A stretch of 40,914 nucleotides of DNA from CAYGZM01 sp964354365 (GTDB lineage Bacteria > Planctomycetota > Phycisphaerae > Sedimentisphaerales > Anaerobacaceae): positions 1 to 40,914 of the forward strand of contig CAYGZM010000016.1 of the NCBI GenBank assembly GCA_964354365.1. Reading direction: 5' to 3'. Numbering within the stretch: position 1 is the stretch's first letter; each line of letters starts with the position of its first letter. The position numbers were made by a program, and so were the translations under genes. Positions 30,904 through 39,824 of this stretch are shown here, piece by piece. Under the pieces are notes generated by a model. That model made no database searches, was not told where the DNA came from, and was given only the letters and a program-made list of their open reading frames with translations.

Positions 30904-31596
30904 ATGACGAAAAATAGATCGTTGTTAGCTGTAGGGCTAACGTTACTGGCCAGTTTTGTACTAAGCGGCCCCGTCGATGCCAGCCCATCATTATCATTGT
31001 TTGATTGGGCAGTCAACATTGACGGGAGTATGTGGGAGTACTCTGCGGGCGACTCGATGCCCGGCGACACGAGCGGCTTTGACAGTGGAACGGGCTTGGG
31101 AACAATCAAGCTGACTGTCAGCGGGGTCGGGGACCATTTCGTGGGGTTGTTCGTCGATCATGAGATAGATGAGGAGATAAACACGTTCTTCAACGAGAAC
31201 GGCGATGCGGTTGGTTCGCCGGCTACCGGGCAGTCCTGGGAGATCGACGAACCGGGCTATGTCTTTGGAGACATCTACGACAACTTCCTGGGCAGCGCTC
31301 TGGACGGGAGTAATGGCGTTCCGGCGGGGTCTGAGGATGATGTCTCCATGGCGATGGCCTGGGATTTCCTGCTGGTGGCAGATGAGACTGCCAGTATCGG
31401 TTTTCTTCTCAGCGATACGGCGCCAACCGGCGGGTTCTACCTTGTGCATCACGACCCCGACAGCCCGGCAAGCATCTACTTCTCGAGTACGCTGAGGATC
31501 GGCGGTGACGGCGTTATCCCCGCTCCCGGCGCTTTGATGCTGGGCGCCATCGGCGCGGGATTTGTCGGCTGGCTGCGCGGACGCAGAGCACTATAG
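30904..31596 (+). CDS. PEP-CTERM-like exported protein (PAPGA variant)
   Basis: A 230-residue protein with a signal peptide (SLLAVGLTLLASFVLSG, cut near VDA-SP at about 27), an acidic beta-rich middle, and a C-terminal sorting signal. The signal consists of IPAPGA, a hydrophobic helix (LMLGAIGAGFVGWL), and a basic end (RGRRAL). PEP-CTERM tails are cut and sorted to the cell surface by exosortase, and the PAPGA form is common in planctomycetes. No exosortase is in the window. The middle has no family I recognise. An AGAAGAGG ribosome site precedes the ATG. A long leader with hairpins precedes it (see the promoter at 30571). Confidence 0.8.
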   Translation: MTKNRSLLAVGLTLLASFVLSGPVDASPSLSLFDWAVNIDGSMWEYSAGDSMPGDTSGFDSGTGLGTIKLTVSGVGDHFVGLFVDHEIDEEINTFFNENGDAVGSPATGQSWEIDEPGYVFGDIYDNFLGSALDGSNGVPAGSEDDVSMAMAWDFLLVADETASIGFLLSDTAPTGGFYLVHHDPDSPASIYFSSTLRIGGDGVIPAPGALMLGAIGAGFVGWLRGRRAL

Positions 31597-32043
31597 GGGT
31601 TCTTTGGAAAGAAACGACTTGAATCAGGGAAGATTGTGCAACTGTGAGCATCGCATCTGCTGCTCCTTGTCTATGGCCGCCGGCGACATCCAAGGCGCTG
31701 GCGGCGAGCGCAGGGCGGTTCTGCGGACGGATGCGGCTGCTGTTTTAGAGCTCGGAGGTATCGATTTGAGAACCGACGGGTAATGCGGTCGTCGTCCGCC
31801 TCGGCTTTGAAAGTCGCGCACTCGGCAAACACGATGGTCGCAGAGGCACAATCGAGCACCCAACGAATTTTCGTAAGGCGTGTTCCACGATGGAAGGATG
31901 TGATGGGGTCATGTCTGAAAAGAGGCGTCTTCTGAAGACGTCGCGCAGGCCTTCTCTTCAATCATTTCACTTTGCCGTCCGTCCGCGTGCATAACCGCTC
32001 AAAGAGCGGGCAGAATATACATATTATGAAAGGAGTTTGGACT
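31597..32043. other. Intergenic region before the PKD gene
   Basis: No gene supported. A short hairpin CCGCTC-AAA-GAGCGG (31995-32009) lies just before the ribosome site of the PKD gene, and CGTCT-TCTGA-AGACG (31924-31938) lies upstream. No good promoter was found, so the PKD gene may be read through from the PEP-CTERM gene. Confidence 0.4.
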
Positions 32044-35000
32044 ATGAGAAAGTTGAGGTTTTTAACAGTCTTATGTTGCGCAGTTACACTTGCGCTGGCA
32101 GCTTCCACCGTGAGCGCAGCCGTGGACAAGGTCATCTGCGTGCCCTGGCAGGGCGATATCAACAAATACCATACGACCGTGAGCGGCCAGTCCCTGGAGA
32201 TCAAGGGCGTGGTCAAGACTACTAATACCGCTACGGTCTGGTACAAGTGGGTCTTCGGCGACGGGACCGAATCATCCGCTCTTGGCGCCGCTCTGAGCGG
32301 GAGCACAAAGTACAACGTGCAAGTTAACCATACGTACACAGGGGCCGATGCGACGCCGTTCACCGCGAAGCTGCTGGTCGATGGCGTGGACAACACGATG
32401 GCCAACGCTGTTTCGGACAATTATCTTGTAAAGATCGAGGCCGACAACCTCGACGCGAAAATCAACATGGCCATCGACAGGGGCCTGTGGACCCTGTACA
32501 AGAACGCCGTGACCTCTTATGCTTATTACTACACATACGACGGCTCGCCGTACGCGGTGTGGTCATACAGCAGCTACTTCGCCTCACCAACTGCTTCGGC
32601 TATCCACGCCTTTCAAATCAACGGCCATAAAGAAACGGGCAACTTCAATGAAGACCCGTATGCCGAGGTAGTGAAACTCGGCTTCAACTGGCTGTTCAAA
32701 GGCTACTACTATACCACGAGTTACCCGATGCTCTACACAATGAGCATCGGCACTGTACACGGGACGGACAACCCGGACAGCCGGCCGAACGGAAAGGGCA
32801 TCGAATGCCGCGACTACGGTTATCGCCCGATCTATCAAGGCGGGATGGTTATGGACGCCATTATAGCCTCGGGCACACCGGCCGCGAACTCAGGCAGGGA
32901 CTTTGACGGCGACGGAGTCAACGAAACCTACGGCCAAGTTCTTCAGGACATGGTCGATATGTACGCCTGGGGACAGTGTGATTCTGCCGTAGGGGGTGGA
33001 TACTATGGCGGCTGGCGGTACGGTTGGAATGAGTGGCCGGATAATTCGGCCTGCCAATGGGCTGCCATCGGCATGATACCGGCCGAAGAGCCGCCATGGA
33101 ACTGCACGGTGCCGCAGTGGGTAAAGACATACGACAATATCTGGCTTAACTACAGTTTCTCGGCGCCGTTCTCCGGTCATCCGGAGTGGGGCGGTTTCGG
33201 ATACACAAGTGCGGGCTGGGGGTACGCACTGACGCCTTCGGGTATGGTTCAGCTTGCTTTTTCGGGAAATACGACCGCTGACAGCCGATGGGTGCGGTGC
33301 GAACGCTGGCTCGCGGACAACTGGTTGGTTACTTACAATTGGCTGGGCCAGAACAACGTTTACGCCTACTATGCCTTTGCAAAGGCAATGCGGCTGGCCT
33401 TGCCCACTCCCGTGCAGACCTTTGCCTCCGACGGCTTTGACTGGTACCGCGGAGGGGCGGGCAAGATGGGTCTGGCCGAGAAGATTGCGAACACGTTGCG
33501 TGCATCGGGAGCGTGGGACTACTATGGGACAAACCTGGGAACGGCATGGTGCGTGATTATCCTCAAGCCGGTCCTCTTCGCAGAGGCGCCGATCGCCTGT
33601 TTCGATGCCGATCCGAACCCGGCCTACCCCGACATGGATATCGCCTTCGATCCATCCTGTTCAGGTCATTCCGCGCCTGGAAAGGACATCAGCAACTTGA
33701 TACTCTTTGAATGGGACTGGGACAATAACGGCACTTACGATACATCGACAGCAGCGCCGCAAGTGCTCACACATTCCTTTAGCTGCTCGACACTTCCCTG
33801 TACATATCCGGTCACGCTCAAAGTGACCGACGATGAAGGCGGAACAGCTACCTACGTCCTGGATATCAAGATTACGAACCCGCCGCATCCTCCGGTTTCT
33901 ATGGTTAACGGTCCGTACATGGTCTCGCTTGGTCCAGCCGATACGCTGACATTGGACGGTTCGGAATCGTTCGATCCGGATGAGGGCAAGCACCAGGACG
34001 GCTGCCCCGCCTGCCCGAACGACACAATCATAGCCTACGATTGGGACCTCGGCGGCGCACCGTGGAATTACACCGATGCTGACGGCAATACCATCGACCT
34101 TGGCACTGCTTTCACGACGTATTTCAGCAGCGCCGGTGTCTATGACATCGGACTGCGGGTGACCGACAACACCGCTGCGGCCTATCCGGGCAGCGGCTCG
34201 CCCAACCTGACGGATGAAGGCTTCAACCAGGTGCGCGTGTACAACTACTTTGCCGCCGACTTAGTGGGAGTCGGGGGCTGCGGCTATGTCAGTCTGTCGT
34301 GGAACGACGTTGGGGCCGATTACTACGTCATCTACGTCAGCAGACTCGGACCCAATGTCGGCTTCGAGGACACGGCAACCACCACCGAGACAAACAAGAC
34401 CATGGGCAGCTTTGTTATGGGCTTGGACGTCTGGTATCGCGTCATGGCGGTCCACGGGACTGCCCAAACGCTGTCCTACGCCGTCATGGTGAACGCTGAT
34501 CCGGAACTCTGCAACCCGACGGCGGACGCAGGCGGGCCATACGAGGTCTGCTTAGGTGACTCGGTGACTCTCGATGGCTCCGGGTCCTATGCCCTGGTTG
34601 GCGGCATTGTCGCCTGGGACTGGGACCTCGATAACGACGGTCAATATGACGACGCCTTCGGCGAAACGGTTGCGTGGACACCCACGAGCAGCGGCGTTCA
34701 AACAATCGGATTGAAGGTGATTTCTTCGGATTCACTGACGTTGTACGATGAGGCCACATCGACTGTGGATGTTCAAGTGTGTGGATGTGTCAATGATCTG
34801 GCCGCGAGACCCAAAAGTGGGAAGGTGCAGTTGACCTGGACCCATAGGGGCGCCCACCATTACAACATCTATCGGGGCACAATCTCCGGTGGTCCGTACC
34901 TGAAAATAGCATCGACAACATCGACCTACTCTACATACCTTGACACAACAGTTGTGAACGGGACGACCTACTACTACGTAGTCAGAACGGCGGCGGCTGA

Positions 35001-35061
35001 TAACCGCGAGTTGTGCCAGTCCAACCAGGCAAGTGCGACACCGTTAGCAAGACTGCGGTGA
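32044..35061 (+). CDS. Large secreted protein with PKD repeats and a fibronectin-like end
   Basis: A 1005-residue exported protein. The signal peptide is MRKLRFLTVLCCAVTLALAA (cut near SAA at about 28). A PKD-like sandwich (about 30-120, YKWVFGDGTES) is followed by a long Trp/Tyr-rich helical region (about 125-500, DRGLWTLYKNAV, FNWLFKGYYYT) that looks like an alpha-toroid. Three PKD domains follow, each with the WDWD core (EWDWDNNGTYD, YDWDLGGA, WDWDLDNDGQYDD). The end is a fibronectin type III-like domain (GKVQLTWTHRGAHHYNIYRG). It is probably an adhesin or polysaccharide-binding protein. AAAGGAG lies 8 nt before the ATG at 32044. An earlier in-frame start at 31972 would put the signal peptide out of place. 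Confidence 0.85.
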   Translation: MRKLRFLTVLCCAVTLALAASTVSAAVDKVICVPWQGDINKYHTTVSGQSLEIKGVVKTTNTATVWYKWVFGDGTESSALGAALSGSTKYNVQVNHTYTGADATPFTAKLLVDGVDNTMANAVSDNYLVKIEADNLDAKINMAIDRGLWTLYKNAVTSYAYYYTYDGSPYAVWSYSSYFASPTASAIHAFQINGHKETGNFNEDPYAEVVKLGFNWLFKGYYYTTSYPMLYTMSIGTVHGTDNPDSRPNGKGIECRDYGYRPIYQGGMVMDAIIASGTPAANSGRDFDGDGVNETYGQVLQDMVDMYAWGQCDSAVGGGYYGGWRYGWNEWPDNSACQWAAIGMIPAEEPPWNCTVPQWVKTYDNIWLNYSFSAPFSGHPEWGGFGYTSAGWGYALTPSGMVQLAFSGNTTADSRWVRCERWLADNWLVTYNWLGQNNVYAYYAFAKAMRLALPTPVQTFASDGFDWYRGGAGKMGLAEKIANTLRASGAWDYYGTNLGTAWCVIILKPVLFAEAPIACFDADPNPAYPDMDIAFDPSCSGHSAPGKDISNLILFEWDWDNNGTYDTSTAAPQVLTHSFSCSTLPCTYPVTLKVTDDEGGTATYVLDIKITNPPHPPVSMVNGPYMVSLGPADTLTLDGSESFDPDEGKHQDGCPACPNDTIIAYDWDLGGAPWNYTDADGNTIDLGTAFTTYFSSAGVYDIGLRVTDNTAAAYPGSGSPNLTDEGFNQVRVYNYFAADLVGVGGCGYVSLSWNDVGADYYVIYVSRLGPNVGFEDTATTTETNKTMGSFVMGLDVWYRVMAVHGTAQTLSYAVMVNADPELCNPTADAGGPYEVCLGDSVTLDGSGSYALVGGIVAWDWDLDNDGQYDDAFGETVAWTPTSSGVQTIGLKVISSDSLTLYDEATSTVDVQVCGCVNDLAARPKSGKVQLTWTHRGAHHYNIYRGTISGGPYLKIASTTSTYSTYLDTTVVNGTTYYYVVRTAAADNRELCQSNQASATPLARLR

Positions 35062-35175
35062 AGCTGAGCCCTGCGGGGCTTTGCCTGCCGAAGGCTGATA
35101 TCGCGGTTGCAGCGATCCAGCAGACGGCGCAGTAGTGCATCGCTTATGTGATGCAAAATGGATTTTGTAGAACTT

Positions 35176-35214
35176 GGGGCTGTGAGCATCGCGCTCACAG
35201 CCCCCTATTTTCTG
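35176..35214 (+). terminator. Intrinsic terminator after the PKD gene
   Basis: A perfect 12-bp stem (GGGGCTGTGAGC at 35176-35187 with GCTCACAGCCCC at 35193-35204) around a 5-nt loop, followed by CTATTTTCT. Confidence 0.85.
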
Positions 35215-35312
35215 TGTGCCCGGCAGGGCATACCTGCTTGGAGATGAGACTTTGGCTGAGAAATTAAGGTTAAGTTCTCTACAGGCCTGACAGCGGGAAA
35301 TGTGAGCGGGGA

Positions 35313-37094
35313 TCAGGGATTAGAGGTGTCGTTCTTGTTGGGGTAGGCGGTGGGGCCGAATTCGAGGGGCGGGGCGCCGGCTTCGAAGGCGCCGATGTCG
35401 GGGGCTTTGCCGGTGAAGTGGTCGTTGAAATTGGGGATAATTGCACCGGCGTCGTAGCCTGGGCTGTTCGGGGCGAGGGCGTATTGGCCGGGCGGATTTT
35501 GCGGGTCGTAGGTGGGGATGGCTTTTGTTCCGTTTTTCTCGTGCTTGTTTGCGGGGATGACTCTGCCGCTATAAAGGTCGTAGTCGTAATCGTTATCACG
35601 GCAGGCGTCGCCGCGTTCCTGGATGGAGTAGCCGTCGGCCTCAAAGACGTGCCAGATATTGTTTCGTGAGATATGGTCGATAAGCGCTCCGCCCCAGCAG
35701 GAAAGTCCGAGGGCCGCGCCTTGCCAGTCCCGGTCTGTATCGTTAGAAGAGGGCTGGAGGAGGGTGTTGTGGAAGACGTAGGTTCTGCCGCCTCCGAAGC
35801 CGGAGCCTATTCCGGCTTTGAGGAAGGGACCGCTGGCGAGGGTTTCGGGGCCGCACTGCGATACCTCGGTGACATTTCGCCATAAGTAGAGCGGGCCGAG
35901 GTGGGTGGCGGCGGAGGCGATTGAGACCATTGTGTGGCTTATGTAGTTGCCCCAGATTCGTACGTTGCAGTTGGCCCCTTCGGCCTCTATGGCGTCGTCC
36001 CGGCAGTTTTGGAGGCGGTTGGCGTAGATATCGGAATCTCGATTTGGCGAGCCGAGGGCGGAGAAGTTGTGGCCGCCGCCGATAATGTCGTTGTAGTAAT
36101 GGTCTTTGTCGGAGTAGATATCGTTGTAGCGGATAACGTGGTTTCCTGCGGTGTCGTAGAGGGTGACAGCCTGGGGTCCCATAGGGTGCCAACTGGTGTC
36201 GGTTTTTTGTGGGTCGAGCTTTTTGCGGTATTCGGACCAGGCGTTGGTATCGTATCGCGGGTGATGGATTTTGCATCGCTGGATGATGATGCGGGCGATT
36301 TTAGGGCTGAAGGAGCCGGATTCGGAGGCGTAAACGGCTGCTTCCATATCCCGGCCCCATTTGGGGCCTTCGAGGTCGTCGGGCCTGCCCCAGGATGAGA
36401 TATCGCAGTCCTCGATGACGACATCGTGGGAACCTTCGAAGATGCGAATCGCGTGAGTGCGAGCGTTCTTGAGGACCAGGCCCTTGATGATGACATAAGA
36501 GGCGCGGACTTCGATACAGTGGTCGTAGCCGGCTGCGACGTCGATTGTGGCGCTGCCGGATGTGTCTGCGGCTTTGTACAGGACATAACCTTCCGGAGAG
36601 CCTGAACGGTCGATTACGAGGGTTTGTGCATTATTGTCGGGGACAGGAACGGTGGCGGCTATGGGGAACTGTTCGGACCACGTAGCTGCCGTTAGAATGG
36701 CCTTGTGCCCGGTTTTTTCGAGAGACAGCTCGATTTGGTATTTTGTTGCGGGCGAGAGGTTCACGATGCTGCCCCGGTACTGATTGGCGTGATTGAGGAG
36801 GGAAGGGGTTTCTTTCGCGGGCAGCTTGTACCTGTCCGGCGGGTATGGGGGATTGAATGTTTCGGGCGGGCGCGAATCGAACCAGAGGGGAAGGGCGGTT
36901 TTCCAAGTATCTGATCCCGCAGGGCGGTAACGGACGCGGCAGGTGTTTTCGGGGGAACCTTCAGAGGTGTTCCAGTAGAGGCCGATGCAATGAAACGTTG
37001 GGACAGCCACAGGCGTGTCGGCGGGAGCAGGAGCAGAGAGAGAGCAGGCGAGCAGTGCCAGGACTACAGATTTTGATGTGGTTTGGATATTCAT
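35313..37094 (-). CDS. Exported right-handed beta-helix protein
   Basis: A 593-residue protein with a signal peptide (SKSVVLALLACSLSAPAPA), an N-terminal fibronectin-like domain (about 30-170), and a Beta_helix region (about 200-480). The helix has regular turns such as YVIIKGLVLKNARTHAIRIF, HDVVIEDCDISSWG and HVIRYNDIYSDKDHYY. It resembles polysaccharide lyases and GH28-like enzymes, but no catalytic set was identified. The C terminus (DIGAFEAGAPPLEFGPTAY) is also present as a remnant at 30113-30261. The ATG at 37094 overlaps the TGA of the fucosidase by 4 bp (ATGA), which points to translational coupling. Substrate and mechanism are unknown. Confidence 0.8.
   Translation of the reverse strand: MNIQTTSKSVVLALLACSLSAPAPADTPVAVPTFHCIGLYWNTSEGSPENTCRVRYRPAGSDTWKTALPLWFDSRPPETFNPPYPPDRYKLPAKETPSLLNHANQYRGSIVNLSPATKYQIELSLEKTGHKAILTAATWSEQFPIAATVPVPDNNAQTLVIDRSGSPEGYVLYKAADTSGSATIDVAAGYDHCIEVRASYVIIKGLVLKNARTHAIRIFEGSHDVVIEDCDISSWGRPDDLEGPKWGRDMEAAVYASESGSFSPKIARIIIQRCKIHHPRYDTNAWSEYRKKLDPQKTDTSWHPMGPQAVTLYDTAGNHVIRYNDIYSDKDHYYNDIIGGGHNFSALGSPNRDSDIYANRLQNCRDDAIEAEGANCNVRIWGNYISHTMVSIASAATHLGPLYLWRNVTEVSQCGPETLASGPFLKAGIGSGFGGGRTYVFHNTLLQPSSNDTDRDWQGAALGLSCWGGALIDHISRNNIWHVFEADGYSIQERGDACRDNDYDYDLYSGRVIPANKHEKNGTKAIPTYDPQNPPGQYALAPNSPGYDAGAIIPNFNDHFTGKAPDIGAFEAGAPPLEFGPTAYPNKNDTSNP
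35344..35402. repeat. 59-bp direct repeat, copy 2
   Basis: Identical over all 59 bases to 30144-30202 and in the same orientation, exactly 5,200 bp apart. It lies within the last codons of the beta-helix gene. The two copies bracket the PEP-CTERM and PKD genes. Confidence 0.9.
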
Positions 37095-38806
37095 TTGTTC
37101 TTGCCTTGTTCTTTTGGAGCGAAGAGGTGGAACTCCCAGATTGTTGGGCCATCGGTGGCGTCGAGGATGTTGAGGCGGACGTGGCGGGCGGTTATTGGGT
37201 CGAACTTTTTGGAATAATCGGCGCCGATTTTGTCGCCCTGTACAAGTGTCTGCCATTTATCAGCATCTTTGTATTGCAGCTCGAATTTTTGGACTCGGTC
37301 GAATTCCTCGCTGATCTTGACGCGGTCGAAGGTCGCTGGTTTGCCGAGGTCGATTTCGAGCCAGACCTGCTTTGTGCCGGAGTCTGTCGCCCAACGTGTG
37401 GCTGGGTCGTCGTCTATGGCCTTGTCGGGGCCGTGCGAGGGCGAGTTCTGAAAGACGTTGGAGGCCGTTGCCTTCTTGCCTATGGTCAGTGAGTCGGAGG
37501 GCAGGGCGAGCGGGGCTATCTGGCTTGCCGGGCCGTCGAGGGTCAGCTCTATGATGGTGTCGATTTCGTTAGGGGGCGCGTTTGCGACTGAGATCTCGAT
37601 GCCTTTGTCGGTCTGGTTGAGGCCGAGGGCGCCGCGGGTCAGCAGGACAGCGCTGGTTATCTTCCGGGGGATGGCAGGGAGGGTCAGCGTATCCCCGGGC
37701 CAGGTCAGGACGTGGACGTAGATTGTGTTGTCTTTGTATGTGCTCGCGCCCCAGGGGCCGGACTTGAACGGTCCGCCGCGGGCGGCGTAGATGGTTTTGC
37801 CATATTTTTTGAGCCAGTCGCCCATTTCTTTGAGGCGTTCGACCTGTCGCGGTTCGATTCTGCCGTCGGGCATTGGGCCGACGTTGAAGAGTAGATTACC
37901 GTCTCCGCCGACTACGCGGACAAGCGTGTCGATGCACTGCTTGAGCGATTTCATCGAGTCGTCGGGTTTCCAGGCCCACTGGTTGCAGATAGTCATGCAG
38001 GTTTCCCAGGGGCGGTCGTTCTGGAATTTGCCGATTTCCTGTTCGGGGGTGTCGTGGTCGGCGGGGAGGCCTGCGCGGTTGTTTATGATGACGTGGGGCT
38101 GGAGGGTCCGGATCATTTTGAGAAGGTTTTCGGAGTCCCAGTCTTTTGCGGAGCCGCCGAGGCCGTCGAACCAGATTATGTCGATCTTGCCGTAGCTGGA
38201 GCAGATTTCACGAAGCTGGCCGTGGAGGAATTCGATGTAGGAGGAATGGTTCTCCGTGCGGTAGGCGGGGTGGTGCCAATCGACGGGAGAGTAGTAGTAG
38301 CCGAGCTTTAAGCCGGCTTTGTGGCAGGCGTCGGCAAGCTCTTTTACGACGTCGCGTTTGAAGGGGGAGTTGGTGATCTTGTAGTCGGTGAGCTTGCTGT
38401 CGAACATCGAGAAGCCGTCGTGGTGCTTGGAGGTGAAGACGAGGTACTTCATCCCGGCGTCCTTGGCGATTTGGACCCATTCGTCGGCGTTGAACTTTAC
38501 GGGATCGAACTGCTTATAAAGGTTGTCGTATTCCTGGACGGGGATTTCGCCTGTGCCGCCCGTGCCTCTTCGTTCGCCGGCGCGTGACCAGCCGATCTCA
38601 GTGCCCTTCAGGCTGACGGGGCCCCAGTGGATGAACAGGCCGAACTTCATTTCGCGCCAGTTCTGGATGCTCTGTTCGGGGGCGTGCAGATAGTCTTTCG
38701 TCTTTTCGGAATCGACGGCACGGCTGAACGGAGAGGCCAAAAGTGAAAACAGGAGCAACGCGAAACGCATTTTGCATAATCGTCTGGTTTGTTTCTTTGA
38801 TTTCAT
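37091..38806 (-). CDS. Exported GH29 alpha-L-fucosidase with an F5/8-type C-terminal domain
   Basis: A 571-residue enzyme that should release L-fucose from glycans. A signal peptide (MRFALLLFSLLASPFSRA, about 13-30) precedes the GH29 barrel: MKFGLFIHWGPVSLKGTE, FTSKHHDGFSMFDS, YYSPVDWHHP and IIWFDGLGG, with Asp214 as the expected nucleophile. WETCMTICNQWAW and NLLFNVGPMPDG follow. Residues from about 440 form a coagulation-factor 5/8-type domain (KATASNVFQNSP, DDDPATRWATDSG, WLEIDLGKPATFDRVKIS), a likely sugar-binding module. ERRGTGGTGEI (about 78-88) is a small extra loop. An AAAGGA precedes the ATG at 38806. It is coupled to the beta-helix gene downstream, so both probably act on one fucose-containing polysaccharide. 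Confidence 0.93.
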   Translation of the reverse strand: MKSKKQTRRLCKMRFALLLFSLLASPFSRAVDSEKTKDYLHAPEQSIQNWREMKFGLFIHWGPVSLKGTEIGWSRAGERRGTGGTGEIPVQEYDNLYKQFDPVKFNADEWVQIAKDAGMKYLVFTSKHHDGFSMFDSKLTDYKITNSPFKRDVVKELADACHKAGLKLGYYYSPVDWHHPAYRTENHSSYIEFLHGQLREICSSYGKIDIIWFDGLGGSAKDWDSENLLKMIRTLQPHVIINNRAGLPADHDTPEQEIGKFQNDRPWETCMTICNQWAWKPDDSMKSLKQCIDTLVRVVGGDGNLLFNVGPMPDGRIEPRQVERLKEMGDWLKKYGKTIYAARGGPFKSGPWGASTYKDNTIYVHVLTWPGDTLTLPAIPRKITSAVLLTRGALGLNQTDKGIEISVANAPPNEIDTIIELTLDGPASQIAPLALPSDSLTIGKKATASNVFQNSPSHGPDKAIDDDPATRWATDSGTKQVWLEIDLGKPATFDRVKISEEFDRVQKFELQYKDADKWQTLVQGDKIGADYSKKFDPITARHVRLNILDATDGPTIWEFHLFAPKEQGKNK

Positions 38807-38975
38807 AGCTCTGATTCCTTTCGATTGGGGGCTAAAGTTATATGCGCCAATGATACAAGAGAAAAGCATAAACGGCAAACGTTATCAGGGCGAGGATACT
38901 ATTATTGCAGGGACCTGAGTCAGCCGGTTAGAAAAGCAACAGGTGAACTATCACCATGTCTGGTGGGAGGGAATT

Positions 38976-39027
38976 GGATTCCTGCCCCTGCTCGAAGGCC
39001 GGGGTGAGAACCTTGCGCAGGAATGAC
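38976..39027. repeat. REP-like element with TTCCTGC/GCAGGAA ends
   Basis: ATTCCTGC (38978-38985) and GCAGGAAT (39017-39024), followed by GAC, match the outer words of the element at 2493-2556. The centre is different and about 31 bp long. Confidence 0.65.
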
Positions 39028-39043
39028 ACTCTTTAGCTTGCAG

Positions 39044-39820
39044 CTATTTAGCGATGGCTGTGTGGGCGGCGTCGAACATTCTTATTCCGCCGGTGTCGAG
39101 CTGGAGGATGAGGCCTTTTTCGGGGTCGATTCCGATGCAGTTGCCTGTGAATTTTCGTCCGTTGTAGAGTAGAGTGACTCTGTGGGCGAGCTGGATGCTC
39201 AGTTGTCGCCAGCGGTCTATTATCCGGGCGCTATCCTTGTGGGATACTTGGAGCCATTGGTCGAGAGAGGTCAGCAGTCTCCTGGCGAGCGAGATGCGGT
39301 CGCAGGTCGTCCGGGTTTCGATGTCGATGCTTGTTGCGATGGTTTTGAGCTCCGGGGGGAAGGATGCCCTGTCCTGGTGGCAGTTTATACCGATGCCGAC
39401 GATGTACGCGCTGCCGTAATCCTGTGCCTTGGATTCGAGGAGTATTCCGGCGACCTTTTTGGCGTTCAGGATTATGTCGTTGGGCCATTTTATTCTGGCA
39501 GGGCGGCCAACAACTTCCGCGACAGCGACGGCGGCGGTCAGGGAGATCAGCTCGGGATTGCTTGTGCAATCGGTGATGAGGACGGAACAGAGAACGCTGT
39601 CGGAGCGGCCGGAGAGCCACTTGTTGGCTGCTCGGCCTCTGCCGGCGGTCTGCTCCTCGGCGAAGACAACCAGGCCGTCATTGGATTTGTCGCGGGCGTA
39701 CTCGGCGGCAATGTCGTTGGTGCTGGCGGTCGAGCTATAGACGAGGACCTCGCGGCCGATGCGGGTCGTGTTGAGGCTTGCCATAATCTTGTCGGGGTCG
39801 AGCTGGTCGGTCGTTGGCAT
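39044..39820 (-). CDS. birA: Biotin--protein ligase, catalytic domain only
   Basis: This enzyme attaches biotin to the carrier protein of acetyl-CoA carboxylase and related enzymes. The biotinyl-AMP loop GRGRAANKW is at 60-68, and RIKWPNDIILNAKKVAGIL (110-128) is the second signature. The C-terminal SH3-like domain is present. At 258 residues there is no N-terminal HTH domain, so it is the class I type that does not act as a repressor of biotin genes. The ATG at 39820 is 4 bp after the nadC stop, so the pair forms an operon. A longer in-frame start would overlap nadC by about 160 bp and has no family similarity. No strong ribosome site is visible, so expression may be coupled to nadC. Confidence 0.93.
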   Translation of the reverse strand: MPTTDQLDPDKIMASLNTTRIGREVLVYSSTASTNDIAAEYARDKSNDGLVVFAEEQTAGRGRAANKWLSGRSDSVLCSVLITDCTSNPELISLTAAVAVAEVVGRPARIKWPNDIILNAKKVAGILLESKAQDYGSAYIVGIGINCHQDRASFPPELKTIATSIDIETRTTCDRISLARRLLTSLDQWLQVSHKDSARIIDRWRQLSIQLAHRVTLLYNGRKFTGNCIGIDPEKGLILQLDTGGIRMFDAAHTAIAK

Positions 39821-39824
39821 AGCT

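Noticed and set aside
31671..31961. A 96-codon minus-strand frame between the PEP-CTERM and PKD genes
   Set aside because: Arg/Pro-rich product without motifs or ribosome site; the region is more likely leader DNA.
38536..38580. ERRGTGGTGEI loop in the fucosidase as a fourth repeat-derived insert
   Set aside because: The loop is longer than in the relatives I recall, but the DNA does not match any repeat seen elsewhere in the window, so I do not count it with the three clear cases.
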